DNA of 27,249 bases. It comes from Larix sibirica (lineage: Eukaryota > Streptophyta > Pinopsida > Pinales > Pinaceae). The position numbers and the translations under genes were made by a program. Below are positions 9,956 to 21,016 of this stretch, in pieces; positions within the stretch are counted from its first letter, which is position 1, and every line of letters begins with the position of its first letter. The stretch covers positions 35,530 through 62,778 of the forward strand of contig NWUY0300005822.1 in the NCBI GenBank assembly GCA_004151065.3, written 5' to 3'. The notes under the pieces are model-generated. The model had not been told where the DNA came from. It saw nothing but the letters and a program-made list of their open reading frames with translations, and did not search any database.

Positions 9956-9956
9956 N
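9956..9956. other. Ambiguous base N at the gene A/gene B junction
   Basis: Right of this base the sequence is the 3' coding end of gene B. Left of it, 9877-9955 aligns, with gaps, to the gene B intron upstream of its second LRR exon (about 12570-12665). Homology to the paralogue therefore holds up to the N on both sides, but the two sides come from different parts of the gene. It may be a contig join of unknown gap size or a real rearrangement point. Confidence 0.7.
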
Positions 9957-11631
9957 TGTTATCGCTCCACTGCATTACTTTGGGTTCACTACACTCCAAC
10001 AATGAATACACCGGGGCAGCCGACCTGTCATCACTTTCTATACCAATCTCCCTTGGCATTGAAATAGAAGCAATATCTTCATGTTTGATAGCCTCTTTCA
10101 GCTCTGCCACTACCTCGCTCACGCTCGGCCTACAAGACGGTAGAGCGTGAACACATCTCATGGCAACTTTGGCAACACCAGTTATGGATCTCATGTCGTA
10201 ACTTCTGCCTAACCTCTTGTCTATGATTTCTGTTATTTTACCAGCATTTTCATGCATGTCCATTAGATACGGTGTCACCTGTAAATATGTCAATAATTAA
10301 TTTTAGCCATCGAGGAGAAGATGCACTACTAAACATTAATATTGTGTATAATTGATTGTAAGATCCCTTACCCATCGAATGATGTTTAATTCATGCTCAT
10401 GTAGTTTTAGATCTATGGGTGGTCTACCGCATATGATCTCCAGCAAAACCACTCCAAAACTATACACATCACTCTTCTCTGTTAACATTTGAGTGTTGTA
10501 ATACCTGAGAAAGCGGTGCATTTCATAAGCTTAGCTAATCAACTACGGTGGAAATAAAAAATGCAATTGGCTATTCGTTTGACATAAAAAATAATAGAGT
10601 TCATTTAATATGTAATATACTCTGGATCGAGGTATCCTGCCGTTCCTTTCACCGCAGTGGTAACATGAGTAGCCTCTCCATCAATTGTCATCCTTGAAAG
10701 GCCGAAATCGGCCAATTTTCCATTCATATTGCTGTCTAAAAGTATGTTGGATGTCTTTATGTCTCTGTGGATTATCTTTGGAATGGAACCCACGTGCAGA
10801 TATTCGAGTCCTTCAATGAGAAATTACAATGAGATATATGGCTGCCAATTATTTGTACTTTCTAAGATAGAGTAGAAATCAACTGTGATTTTTCAGTAAT
10901 GGATACTTAAAATAACCAGCGTTTAGATAATAAAAGAAATAACTGCTCTACATCAAATTGATTTAGAGGATGAGTTACCCTGTGCTGCGTCTAAGGCTAT
11001 TTTGAGCCTTCTTTTCCAGCTTAGTCCAGAATGTTCTGCGCTAGGTCCTGGGAAAAAAAAAACAAGAACCAAATGCGTGCGTGTTGGTTACGTTGGCTAT
11101 TAACTGTAACAAAAATATCTATAGGCAATAAAATTTACCATAAAGGTGATCCCTTAAGGACCCTCCTGACATGTGCTCATAGATAAGCATAACTTCCCTG
11201 GTTTCGTTACAGTATCCCAGCAAAGATACCAAATTCCTATGATTGATTCTGGAAAGCAGATCAACCTGTTCATCAAGTCAAACCACTCGCATGAAAATAT
11301 ATATATATATGTGTGTGTGTGATGGCAACCAAAACTGTTTGTGGTTAAATGGTTAAATATTCTTAAAATGGAGTCAAATTGATCCGTATTACTGCATGTT
11401 TATATAATATGAGAGTTATAACCTCATTCAAGAACTCTTGAACTCCTTGTTGGGAGAACAACGAGAGCACTTTGACAGCTATATTATTTCCTTCAGGTAA
11501 TTTACCAAAGAACACCGATCCAAATCCTCCTCGTCCAATCTCCCGACTAAATGTTTGTGTTGCAGCTATCATTTCATCTAGAGTGAAAGCACGGGACTTT
11601 GTTGGATTCGGCACCATAACAATTGAGTAGT
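9957..11631 (-). other. Gene B kinase exons 10-15
   Basis: The kinase is complete in its key residues: P-loop [11 protein letters not shown] (about residues 637-647), ATP lysine in IAVKVLS (about 658), and catalytic loop [14 protein letters not shown] with Asp about 756. The Arg before this Asp makes it an RD-type kinase. DFGLS starts about 774 and the activation segment ends in [11 protein letters not shown] (about 795). [12 protein letters not shown] and the [11 protein letters not shown] helix complete the C-lobe. Exon lengths are 209, 127, 69, 190, 133 and at least 322 bases. The RD catalytic loop suggests regulation by activation-loop phosphorylation, from family knowledge only. The last visible codons are WSDN; in gene A eight more residues and a stop follow the equivalent WGDN. 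Confidence 0.88.
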
Positions 11632-14600
11632 CTGCAATCCATTCATGGGTACGGTTATCAAGACAATCATTCTAATCTAGTTTCATTTAGGTATGATATT
11701 ATAATATTTCTAATATATTGATAGTGTTTTGCGACCTTGATACAAGTAAGATGTTAGTTCCCTTTCCACCCCAGAGCTTTTGGTGGCGACCTTCTTTCTT
11801 TTTCCCCTCCTGAATTTTATGCGATACACAACGATACCCGTTATCAACGCTAAAGCGATGATTAGAACTGCGCTAATTGTTATTCCGAGGATGGCCTTCA
11901 ATTTATTACTCTTAGAATTCTGTAGAGTACATTCCCTCTTAGTCATACTTAGGTCGGGGTTTCCTGAGTAACTGCAGAACACGGAAGAAAGAGATTTTCT
12001 TATGAATGTGACGCAGTAAAATTAATTAGAATTTGAACTCATTTCGTAATTATTATCCCTGGCATTTCTATTATAGAAAATCTGAACCTCCAAATCTTAA
12101 AACAGGTTTTGAGTTAAACATTAGGTATATAAAACAGAATACGATTACTTGAGTTTCAACGAACAGTTGAGGAGAAGTTGCGAAGGAATTACACCCGTGA
12201 AATTATTGTTCTCTATATTCCTGTCACAATCAATTGAATAGCATTGAGGTACAAATTTTATTGGATAATTCCAATTAACATTGAACACGAACGTACAAAT
12301 ATAAATAGAAAAAGGAGAAAGAGTGAAAGACTTACAACTCCCGAAGGTTTTTCAGTTCAGATAGCCACTCAACAGTACCGCTTAGGTTGTTGTTTTGTAA
12401 ATATCTGCATAATAACCAAGTAACTTTTGGTTTGGTGAAAATGAAAAGGATCAAGTAAAAAAATCGACAAAATGAAAATTCTATGATTAAAAAAACTTAC
12501 AGTCTCTCCAACTTGGTTATATTGGATAAATTTGGCACTGATCCCATTAAATGATTATTGTCGAGTGACCTGCTAATTTCAACATGAGTGGGTAATTGCT
12601 GCAGTAGAGATTATTATTGTGATATAATATTCAAAGATAAACTGTGTTTACTTCACGGCCCTTAATTTCTGTGTTCAAGTGACAGACATATTAATTTCAA
12701 AATAAAAAGTAATATATTCTTTGGATAAAAGTGGGTATTTTCCATCCAAAGTATTGTTACGAGTACCAAATCAAAGACTCCTTAATATTGTTTTAAAAAT
12801 CAATGAAAACCATCTTCAATTAAAAAAAAATATTATAAATACGCTATTAAAAATATTATCACTTATAAAAAAACCCATTACATATGGTTAACTTCAATAT
12901 AAATAATCTGACAAAATCGAAACAAATAGTGATAATAGCCATTGATATATGTTGTAATCTACAACTTTTCAATATTATTCCAAAAGCCTACTTACAACTA
13001 ACCAAAAAAATAGTAAAATTTTGCTTACAAATTAACCAATGCAGTCAACTGTCCAATATCGTTAGGCACAGATCCTGTAAGATTTTTTCCTGACAAATCG
13101 CTGACAACAAGAGAATTATCGTGAGCTCCTACAAATTCATCTATGCGTTTTGACCTGTAAACAAATCGAAGAATTGAGCTTACATTTTTGAAATTCTTAT
13201 GTTGGAAGAGCTGTTATCACAGCCAATTGCCTCCCACGGTATCACATAACAAGGATCGGAAATCCAATCTTGTATGTCAAAGCTATTTTTGATAGCGTCA
13301 AGAGCGTTGACTGCAGTTTATGACTACTGGGTTAGGCATTGAATAAAATACCATCTGTAATTTCAGTACCAGAAGTTTAGTTAGGCACTTACCATCTTGA
13401 GAATACGTTGCCTGGTCCGTGGCATATGGCGAATGATGCTCAAAAGCGTTGAGTATAGGAGGACGGGTGGAATTAGAAGCTTTAACTACTTCAAAGAAAT
13501 TTGCTTGATTGGGGAATAATGTTATCTCGATGGCGGAAAAATTCCGCTCGAGAGTAATGTTTTGAGATCGTGTTTCACTATTTATCTGGATGTAGAAAGA
13601 TCTCGTTTCAGACATATTGAGTGCCTCGATCTCTGCGAAATAGAACATCATTAATGGTTTGTTCAATGAAGCTAGAGAGATGCCAAGGACGTTGTTACCG
13701 TTATTTCCAACCCATGCAGTTTGCATGACAGCACTTGGAGGAAGGTCGTTGGTATTGTTTGTTGAAATAGTGTCTGTTGAGTTTACATTCTCCACATCAC
13801 TTAGATTTTGCCCATTTACATATAACGCATTTGATGTCCAGATGCGGTCGAATTTGTCTTTAGGATACCTGCATGCGTAATTAATACAAAGCTATTCAGG
13901 TAACTAGACAAAAGTATATTTGCCGACATATTAAACTTTATTTTCCGAATATGATAAGATATAAATTTATAACAGAGAAAACATATTACGATGAACCAGC
14001 TACTTGATTATAAAGCTATAACACACACACATATCTATATGACGCTATAACACACACATATAATATATGTATATATATAAATTAGTTCAAAATGTTCACC
14101 TGACGAAAGAATTTCCACCAACATTAAACCACACTGGCAAGAAGATTGTTCCTGGCTTAGCGTGTCCATACATGCCATCTTGGAGCTTTCTCAATTCAAT
14201 AGCAGTGATAAAGGGATCATAAGGCTCGGAGTTTCTAATCAAGCAAATGTACATCACCTTGCCTGAACTAACCAATATATATTCATAATATTTTGTGCTT
14301 CCATATTCGATTGTTACGTTTTCCACATACAACATATCCACTGTCTCAATAGAGAAAGCGAAGCTGGACAAATTTTGGAGTCCAGTGTAATTTCCAAGTG
14401 TAAACCATAATCTTAAGAGGTAAGTCACATTAGGCGCCACAGGCAACTGATAACATGACTTGTTGAGAGGCTTTGGAAAGAAACGTAGAGTATGCAAGTA
14501 AGAACCGTAGACAGAGGCGTCCCCTATGTCTGCTGTTTTACCCGCGTTTATGTAATCAGCATCAGGAACCCATGTCATATTGTTTTCAGGCTGAGTGTGA

Positions 14601-14887
14601 TTTGTCGTACCTCCGCAACTGATACTTAGAAATCCTGCCAGACCGCCAGAATAATAATTATTGTCAGAAAAATGGATGAGCGCTATAAAACAAGGTAACA
14701 AATTAGGGTTATGGAACGTAGACAAAACTGAAACAATGCGCACTCATGAGCCGTTTCTTCACATTAAACTGTTCGATCACATACCTGGTTGAGCAGTAAT
14801 AACAGACAGTAAACTGAAGAGCACGCCTAGTGGCGCAATCCAACCGCCCGGTTTCCCATAACGAATTTTGTTCATTGTTCGCTCCAT
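9957..14887 (-). CDS. Malectin-like LRR receptor-like serine/threonine kinase (gene B), 15 exons, 3' end cut at the N
   Basis: Plasma-membrane receptor kinase of the plant LRR-I (malectin-like plus LRR) type, resembling Arabidopsis At1g67720 and At2g37050 in domain order and exon layout. Exons on the minus strand, read high to low: 14887-14785, 14634-14100, 13868-13393, 13310-13184, 13154-13029, 12569-12501, 12404-12336, 12220-12149, 11971-11736, 11631-11423, 11265-11139, 11047-10979, 10810-10621, 10504-10372, 10278-9957. All introns are GT-AG and the phases join without a stop, giving about 954 residues before the N at 9956; relatives are about 900-930. Domains: signal peptide 1-33, malectin-like region about 35-370, LRRs about 430-525, one membrane helix about 552-574, kinase about 635 to the end. 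The ATG at 14887 precedes a clear signal peptide. The true stop codon is not in the window: the ORF reaching 9886 runs into gene A intron sequence. Ligand unknown. Confidence 0.9.
11297..11320. repeat. (AT)n(GT)n microsatellite in a gene B intron
   Basis: An alternating AT run followed by five GT units, within the intron between the first two kinase exons. Confidence 0.85.
11736..12569 (-). other. Gene B LRR exons 6-8 and transmembrane exon 9
   Basis: Exons 6 (12569-12501), 7 (12404-12336) and 8 (12220-12149) are 69, 69 and 72 bases long. Each holds one LRR, with every intron in phase 2 inside a Leu or Asn codon, the standard layout of this subfamily. Exon 7 reads [11 protein letters not shown], where gene A has LNGTVPEWLSEL, so gene B lacks one in-frame proline codon. 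Exon 9 (11971-11736) begins with YSGNPDL and a cysteine, then a Lys-rich juxtamembrane part. A single helix follows ([17 protein letters not shown]), then a basic stop-transfer sequence (RRGKRKK). This places the kinase in the cytosol. Confidence 0.85.
13029..14887 (-). other. Gene B ectodomain exons 1-5: signal peptide and malectin-like region
   Basis: Exon 1 (14887-14785) encodes a basic start, a hydrophobic run ([17 protein letters not shown]) and a likely cleavage site before QPG. Joining exon 1 to exon 2 at 14634 gives [11 protein letters not shown], the usual opening of a plant malectin-like domain. Exons 2 and 3 hold the rest, with many N-x-S/T sites and the typical [13 protein letters not shown] junction at 14100/13868. 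Exon 4 encodes a DPC...PWEAIGC segment that in this family links malectin to the LRRs. Exon 5 gives the first LRR ([15 protein letters not shown]). Malectin-like ectodomains are thought to bind carbohydrate or peptide ligands at the cell wall; the ligand here cannot be told. The 193-residue reading that starts in intron 1 at 14743 is not the real start. Confidence 0.88.
14014..14079. repeat. Microsatellite in the second gene B intron
   Basis: The block ctataacacacacaca.atat occurs twice (period about 30), followed by an alternating AT run. It lies in the intron between the two malectin exons. Confidence 0.8.
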
Positions 14888-15024
14888 TTTCAAAAAGTGC
14901 TTCGGCGTTCTGGGGATAAATTGAACTTCGCTGCGGATGTTAGAAAAAAACTGGAGTTTTCTTTACGGATTCATTCTTCCTCCGCCGTCCTCTCCTTTCT
15001 TTGTAATCTGTCTGTGTTTGTAAA

Positions 15025-15410
15025 CATCAAAGTCGATATGAATAATACGTCATGAACGGCATCTTGGAAATGGCTTCGACGACTTTCCTATCCTACTTTT
15101 TTCCATGACTGTTGCCCGGAGTGTGAATATGTTATGAACGGCATCTTGGAAACGGCTACGACGACTTTTTTCTATGACTGTTTCCTGAGTGTGAATATGT
15201 TGTGGAGGTATATGTGAATATTAAAGTCGAATACATGCATATTGAAATGGCTTCGACAACTACCTTATCATTTCTTTTCAAAAGTCTCTCTCGAGTCTCC
15301 ACTATGACTTTTCGTTACGTGTGAAATATGGTAAAGTAGATTCCGGCATGGATTGTATACGTGGATATTAAATTCCAATACGACACGAACGGAATCTCAG
15401 AAATGGGTTT
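15025..15410. repeat. Degenerate repeat array upstream of gene B
   Basis: A word like atgaacggcatcttggaaa, then tggcttcgacgact, occurs at 15052 and 15134 (period 82). Each copy ends in gtgtgaatatgtt (15121 and 15189). Weaker copies lie at about 15243 (gaaatggcttcgacaact) and 15385 (cgaacggaatctcagaaatgg). The word gtg.atattaaa...aatac recurs at about 15213 and 15361. The array begins about 140 bases upstream of the gene B start codon. Confidence 0.7.
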
Positions 15411-15438
15411 ACTTTTCAAATTCAACCTCGGCGTGGGA

Positions 15439-15579
15439 TAACTAGCACTCAAATCCTGGGCCAATTACCACTCAAATCCTGGGGTTTGGCCCATTTTAAG
15501 ATGATCGAAATTGTCGAAATTTCAAAAAAATAAGAAGGGATGGAACTGTGCTTCGCTGGGGTGATTTGAGTGCTAGTTA
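15439..15579. mobile_element. MITE-like element with TA flanks
   Basis: Perfect terminal inverted repeats ACTAGCACTCAAATC (15441-15455) and GATTTGAGTGCTAGT (15563-15577) enclose 137 bp and are flanked on both sides by TA. The match continues one base further on each side. The size, short inverted repeats and TA flanks fit a Tc1/mariner-type MITE. The word cactcaaatcctggg also occurs twice directly near the left end. No coding capacity. The inverted repeats do not match the usual Stowaway terminus. Confidence 0.6.
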
Positions 15580-16309
15580 TGACCTACAGGCAACCTCCGG
15601 TAAAATCTTTCTCCCATACATGGATAGATAGATGCTCCAAAATATAAAAAAATATTAAAGAATATAATAAATTTTTAATTGTTTAGAAGGTGGAAAGGAT
15701 TGTAGATTGAAATAAAAAAGCAAAACAAAGAAAAGTATTATGTAAGCAACACGAGCCACTTGGTGGCAATGTCCTTGACATTGCCATCAGCTTTATATAA
15801 GGAGTTTTTTGCAATGGAGATAATTGTTGATGGAATTTGTCTTTTACACTTGTTGTGAAGCTAGTCAAACAATAATAGTTTAAATGTTAAAATCCAATTA
15901 TCAAAATTTCATTAGATAACTTAAAGAAAGATATGTTTCACAACTATTTTTGTTTTAATAGACCCAAAAATTTAAACTAATCTTTGTTAACACTATAAAT
16001 AATATTAAATTATTTAGACAATGTTGTCCAGGATATAACAAAGATATTTAGTTATGTGTTATTATTTGTTATTTGTTTATGTTATTACTAAAAAGAAATG
16101 TCTTTACAAGTGAGTGATAATGATCGCACTTTTATCTTGCTTGCACTTGTATCTTACTTATTTATTAATATGTGAATATACTAACCACTAACATTTTGAC
16201 GTGGTTAATTGATAGTGGTTTTTTTGCGAGAACCAAAAACTCGTAGCTATGATTTCCGAAGTCCATTGAAATAATAACCTCCATGTGAATCACTAAATCA
16301 TTTACAAAC
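15580..16309. other. AT-rich intergenic DNA
   Basis: No second exon of the carrier gene is visible. The short minus-strand frame at 15683-15868 has no recognisable features. Confidence 0.4.
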
Positions 16310-16486
16310 CTGAAACATAATGGTAAGCCCGGCCAATGGGGCGGTGTAGGTCTTGCTAACAGAACCTGTAACACCTCCTGCAAAAAGCTGTGAAATTGTC
16401 CAAGCAGTGAAATTGTCCCAATCTAAGAATGTTGCACCGATTGTTGTACATACCCTCTTCATTTTATGATAATTGGCTCTCTCCAT
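16310..16486 (-). pseudogene. Orphan first exon of a mitochondrial carrier family gene
   Basis: Minus-strand frame from ATG at 16486 to a donor-like site (TTTCAG|GTTTGT) after 16310, 59 codons. The last 28 residues read ISQLFAGGVTGSVSKT, then YTAPLAGLTIMFQ. This matches the first transmembrane segment of plant mitochondrial substrate carriers, whose first exon typically ends in LxRLTILFQ before an intron at the same place. The conserved Arg is Gly here (LAGLT), and Cys before the TAPL motif is Tyr. A 17-base unit beginning GGACAATTTCAC is tandemly duplicated just upstream (16388-16421) and lengthens the N-terminal part. I could not find the later exons between 15600 and 16310, so it is most likely a fragment. 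A gene with a very long first intron running left cannot be excluded. Confidence 0.6.
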
Positions 16487-17222
16487 GCTTGTTCACTCTC
16501 ATTAAAAAATTCAAAGTCTTTTCCATTGATCAAATGTATTATGTGTATCCTACTCTCTTATTTTTTATGGAGGATGTTCTTTGAAAAAAAGGTACATTAT
16601 GCTTTTAAGTTTTAAGTCTCCACAACCTTATATCCCTCTATAATTACATGCAATATATATGAACTTGGAAATTCAACGTTCTTCTAGTGCTCAGAGCATG
16701 ACAAAACTGCTTTCCTTAGAAGAGTATGCATGAAAAAACTTCCGTTGAGATATAATTTAGTTAAATTGGCATGTCTAAAGGTTAATAACTATGTATGTTT
16801 ACGGTGTGAAAGGTTGAGGGAATGCATACAAATTAAATATAGAGCAAGCCAATGTTAACCTTTAATAAAGAAAAATAACTAAACTGTAAGTATCTAATGG
16901 TCGAAAACAGAAAGATGTCATCTTGTTGGAATTATTTTTAAGAATTAAAAATATAGCTCGTGATATGCCAGGTTTCTCAAATAACAAACATAGATGAAAC
17001 TAAAGAAAAGATCATAATCTTCTCAAGTTATTTCTGGTCATTGCTATATAGTATACACTTTTGATGAAGAGATAATCTTAACAGTTAATTTATACAAGAA
17101 TGCAAGATTTTATCTCCCTTGCAAGGGGTTTGCACTCAATCATTCCTATGTTTTGTTTTTTTAGAATAAGCAACCAAAATTCTAGCTCCCTAACAATGAA
17201 TGGATATAAAAATAGTAAATAT
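16487..17222. other. AT-rich intergenic DNA, nothing recognised
   Basis: No frames of note, RNA genes or clear repeats. Confidence 0.4.
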
Positions 17223-17330
17223 TATGGTTAGCTTTGACAGTGAAAATAATGCATCTACCTTAACCAGGGAATTTAAAGGTAGTTGATACTATGGTTAATT
17301 TTGACACGGAAAAGGATGCATCCAACTCAA
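17223..17330. repeat. Tandem duplication, 66-bp period
   Basis: The word tatggtta..tttgaca..gaaaa..atgcatc occurs at about 17223 and 17289, with scattered differences. Confidence 0.6.
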
Positions 17331-17507
17331 TGAAGGTACTGACTATCAAGGTTCTTGTTTCCTGCAATGAATCTAGCACAATATTTGAGAACATACTCTA
17401 GCTTTTAGCATCTACACATAAGATTTTAATTCTTTAATTCTCTGATCTCTGTAGAATCTACCCACCTTTATAAATTCTATCTCTGTTTTTTGTTTATCAT
17501 TGCCAAC

Positions 17508-17775
17508 AAATTGAAGCTGCCAGCACCATTTTTGGTCATAGAATTCAACTACTTTATTCGATGATTCTTTTTATTTATTTTATAATAAGAATTATGGAGT
17601 ACATCCGGTGGTTATTTTATTTTATAATAAAAGTTATAATAAATTGAAGCTGACATTGCCATTTTTGGTCGTAAAATTGAACTACTTTATTGGCTGATTC
17701 TTTTTATTTATTTTATAATAAGAATTATGAAGTGCATTTGCTTGTTATTTTATTTTATAATAAAATTTATATTGA
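17508..17775. repeat. Tandem duplication, 133-bp unit
   Basis: Two adjacent copies start at 17511 and 17644 with ttgaagctg. They share atttttggtc.taaaattcaact and the block tttatttattttataataag. Each ends in a ttattttattttataataaaa run. Confidence 0.75.
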
Positions 17776-18424
17776 TATGTATTCCCAAGTAAAATGTTAG
17801 CTCCACGTCAATTTTCCCTTTACACAAAGTTACACATGATTACTCATGTCACAATGGTGGTTCTCTTTGATTATTGAATGACACTAAAGGATCCTAACTT
17901 GATATATGTGCGTTGGAACTTAATTTTTTTAATCCTTACAGTAGTGAAGTTATATTTTAATTTAATTCTTCTCAAAACTATTCTATTCTAAATAAAATAT
18001 CATTTGTATTTAGGGCATCTTCATATATGTAGCTTGGGCATTTTAATAGCCATGCTATTTTTGGTTTTTCCATTCATTTGATGCCACGTATGGCAGGCAT
18101 GCGCTACATAATAACATGTCAACTGAGGCGATTAATAGGCATTCCATGTATGGAAGTAGTGCTATCCAGGCAAGCCACGTGTATCAAGCATGCACTGATT
18201 CTTCATTGTTGTGAGATATGCCTTCCACAGACAAGTCATTTTTCCATACCATCGTCAGAAGAAAAGGCCATTTTTTTGCGTTTTATTGAAGAAAAGGTTT
18301 CACTGGATATAATCCATTTCATTGCCAATAATCAAAGAAAATGTTCAACCAAACTGTAGGCCATCCTCCAGCATCGAAAGGTGAAAGGTGAGGACATCCG
18401 ACATTCTTAAATCCCATATAATTA
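17776..18424. other. Intergenic DNA, no supportable gene
   Basis: A 93-codon frame at 18078-18359 has no family resemblance. Nothing else stands out. Confidence 0.4.
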
Positions 18425-18590
18425 TTTTTAACGTTTGTAGTTGCATGAAATGATAATTCGTTTTCTCTTTTTAACGTTTACAGTCTCATGGGAAAGATAA
18501 TTCATTTTGTCCTTTTAACGTTTGCATTCACATGCGAGTATTCATTTTTTCTTATTTTTTAAGCAGTAGCATGAGAATGATACGTATAGT
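18425..18590. repeat. Minisatellite-like repeat, about 44-bp period
   Basis: Three clear units begin with ttttaacgttt (taacg at 18429, 18472 and 18516), each followed by a gcatg- or tcatg-containing word and gataattc.tttt. A fourth, weaker unit ends near 18590. Confidence 0.65.
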
Positions 18591-21016
18591 ATTTTTTTGA
18601 GTTTCCAATAACAAAGAACTAATAAAAGTCAATTTTCTGTGTTCAATAATGTGCTTACATTCATGACATTATGTGTTCAATAGTGTGATGGTATAATATA
18701 TATCCAACTATAATTGTTGTCAAAATGTTACTGATCTTATTGTCGTTATCTGCCTAGAAAATGAATGGCCACTACATTTTCCATTTTGGCCCTTGTTGGG
18801 GTAGAGCACAAAAAGAAACAAAGATCCTACTTCATATTTTTCTTTGGAATGAACGCATATAACATTTATCCGTTTTAACCTTGTTTTAACCTTGAATTCA
18901 TTAAGATTAAAGGGGAATAAAAAAGCATTGGTTTTTTTAATTGATCCCTCTAGCACTTTATACATACATCCAAGTGCTTAATAACATCCCAGTTAAAATG
19001 GAATCTAGAAAGATAGGAATATGTCAAGCCAAAATCCTTGGAAATCTAAGCTGGCAGCCTGAAATAAGTTTAGGATCAATAACCACAGGGGCTCTTGACA
19101 TGGGTAGAATATAAGCTATAAAACAGATACCAAAACAGAAGTATACTCATGCCGATCACATACTATGAGAGATAAAATGCCTGGCCTTTTTCAAGCAGAT
19201 GATTAGCAGAAAATGCCCTTGGTTGTCATTGTAGGAATCTTAGATTGAAATCTGCCTTTTGTCTCCAACTTTATGCGTCCAAATTTGCGCCATGAAGGGT
19301 TGACCGTAAGGCCTTTATATTTTGTAGTGTTTATAAACAAACAAATCACCATAAAAGTACAAGATAGATGGGATTCATAAGCGTTTATACTTTAAAAAAC
19401 ACTTGACCATAAAAGGAACTTGATGAGATTCATTCATTAAGATAATGAAACAATTCCATTTGTCACCAAAATCTTCCCTCAATCACCTGGGCTTTTCTTT
19501 CCTGCAAATAGCTAAATCCAACTGCGTTCCTCAACAAATCTCTAAATTCTTCACCTAACCCCTTCTTTAATTTAATCTATTCTATTAAACCAACTTCCTC
19601 CTGTTTAGATTCCTCTCTACCAACTTCTATTAATATGTTTATATATATATTTTTTATATAACAGTGTGAATGGTGAGCATAGTGAAATAATAGAGTATCA
19701 TAATCAACAATCATTTGTTATGTTGTGTTTAGGGTCTTGAAATAAATGGGTAAACATTAAAGGATCAATTTTATTTTGGATTAGGGTCAACATTGTAGGA
19801 TTTGTGTTATTTTATGTATATTGACTCTTCCCAGGAAGTGAAACTATAGTTTTTTAATGAGAATTTGATGACAATGCGATTGAATAATTTGAGGGTTGTA
19901 AAGGTTTTTTATATTGTTGTAGGGGTTTTTGATGCGGTTTAATTGACATATATTTTTTCCTTGGAAAAAAAAACGTAATTTTATCAATAATAACAAAAAT
20001 ACATTTTATAGAATACATGTCAGCCATGTATTTCATGTCTTCCCACCCTAAGGTCTTTACAAAAAAGCAGATTTTTCAACCAATTTGTTACAAAAATACA
20101 GATTCTTTTTCCAAAGACCTATTTTTGAAAATTTTGAACATAGATGGTTCCATGAATATTGTAGCAAAATTATATTAATTGAAATTCGATATAGTCCCCT
20201 ATATATAAAGCCGATACGACTGCAACCACTGATAAGTATTATTTAATAGATGTGCCGCCCTAGCTAAACTCCCCACCTAACAATGTCTTCTGCCTCGATT
20301 AACCCATCGATGTGTGCCTTAAGGCCAAAAATAGGGGCAATGCCTCGTCTTCACCCCACAGAATAACTAAAAATCGGTTGAATCGATATGTTCAATCAAA
20401 ACCACAAATTCCATTAATAAATGGATGATTTGAACAAAATTTTGAATCATTGAATTCCAATGAGGCCAAAAAAACAGAATCAACTAGTTGATAATCTCCT
20501 TTTATTTCTTTGCATTTCCAAATAAAAGGCCTGTGTCATTTACATTGTAATATCTATGCCACACCACACCATAGTGCACAATTACAATGTGTTTATGTTT
20601 ATGGTATGATATGAAGAATACGATGAAGTTAGATGTGTATTTGAAAACACTGGATCTTAAAACTCTATATATTTTGAAATTGGCATTGGACATAAATTTT
20701 TTAGTTGATGTAATAATATGCTTCCTTTATTTGAAATTAATATTATCCATGATTTCAATATAATTTTTGGAGTTTCATTTTTAACTTATGGTTGTTAGTT
20801 ATGTCACATTATAGGGTATTATTCGAATAGTGAGATTTAACTCCTTATCAATACTTCTCTTCTTTAATATTCTCCATACGAAATGATAAGCTTCATGGAT
20901 TTCTCTTCATGGTGATTCTCTTATTATAAAATTCAAAATCCTTGTGATTCATTACTATCTCATTTTCTAGTACTTACTTTAATAACCGTTTACACTTTTT
21001 TGTAAATGGATTTGAT
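18591..21016. other. Long AT-rich intergenic stretch
   Basis: Short frames on the minus strand (18720-18965, 19854-20036, 20502-20693) carry no recognisable features. A GC-richer patch at 20250-20350 was not identified. Confidence 0.4.

Noticed and set aside
13659-13880. Plus-strand ORF inside gene B
   Set aside because: Antisense shadow of the malectin exon 13868-13393.
14635-14743. N-terminal extension of the malectin exon starting at an in-frame ATG
   Set aside because: This is the end of intron 1. Splicing exon 1 to 14634 gives a signal peptide and the canonical [11 protein letters not shown] junction.
18078-18359. 93-codon plus-strand ORF
   Set aside because: No recognisable family or domain, no flanking gene signals, and ordinary intergenic composition.
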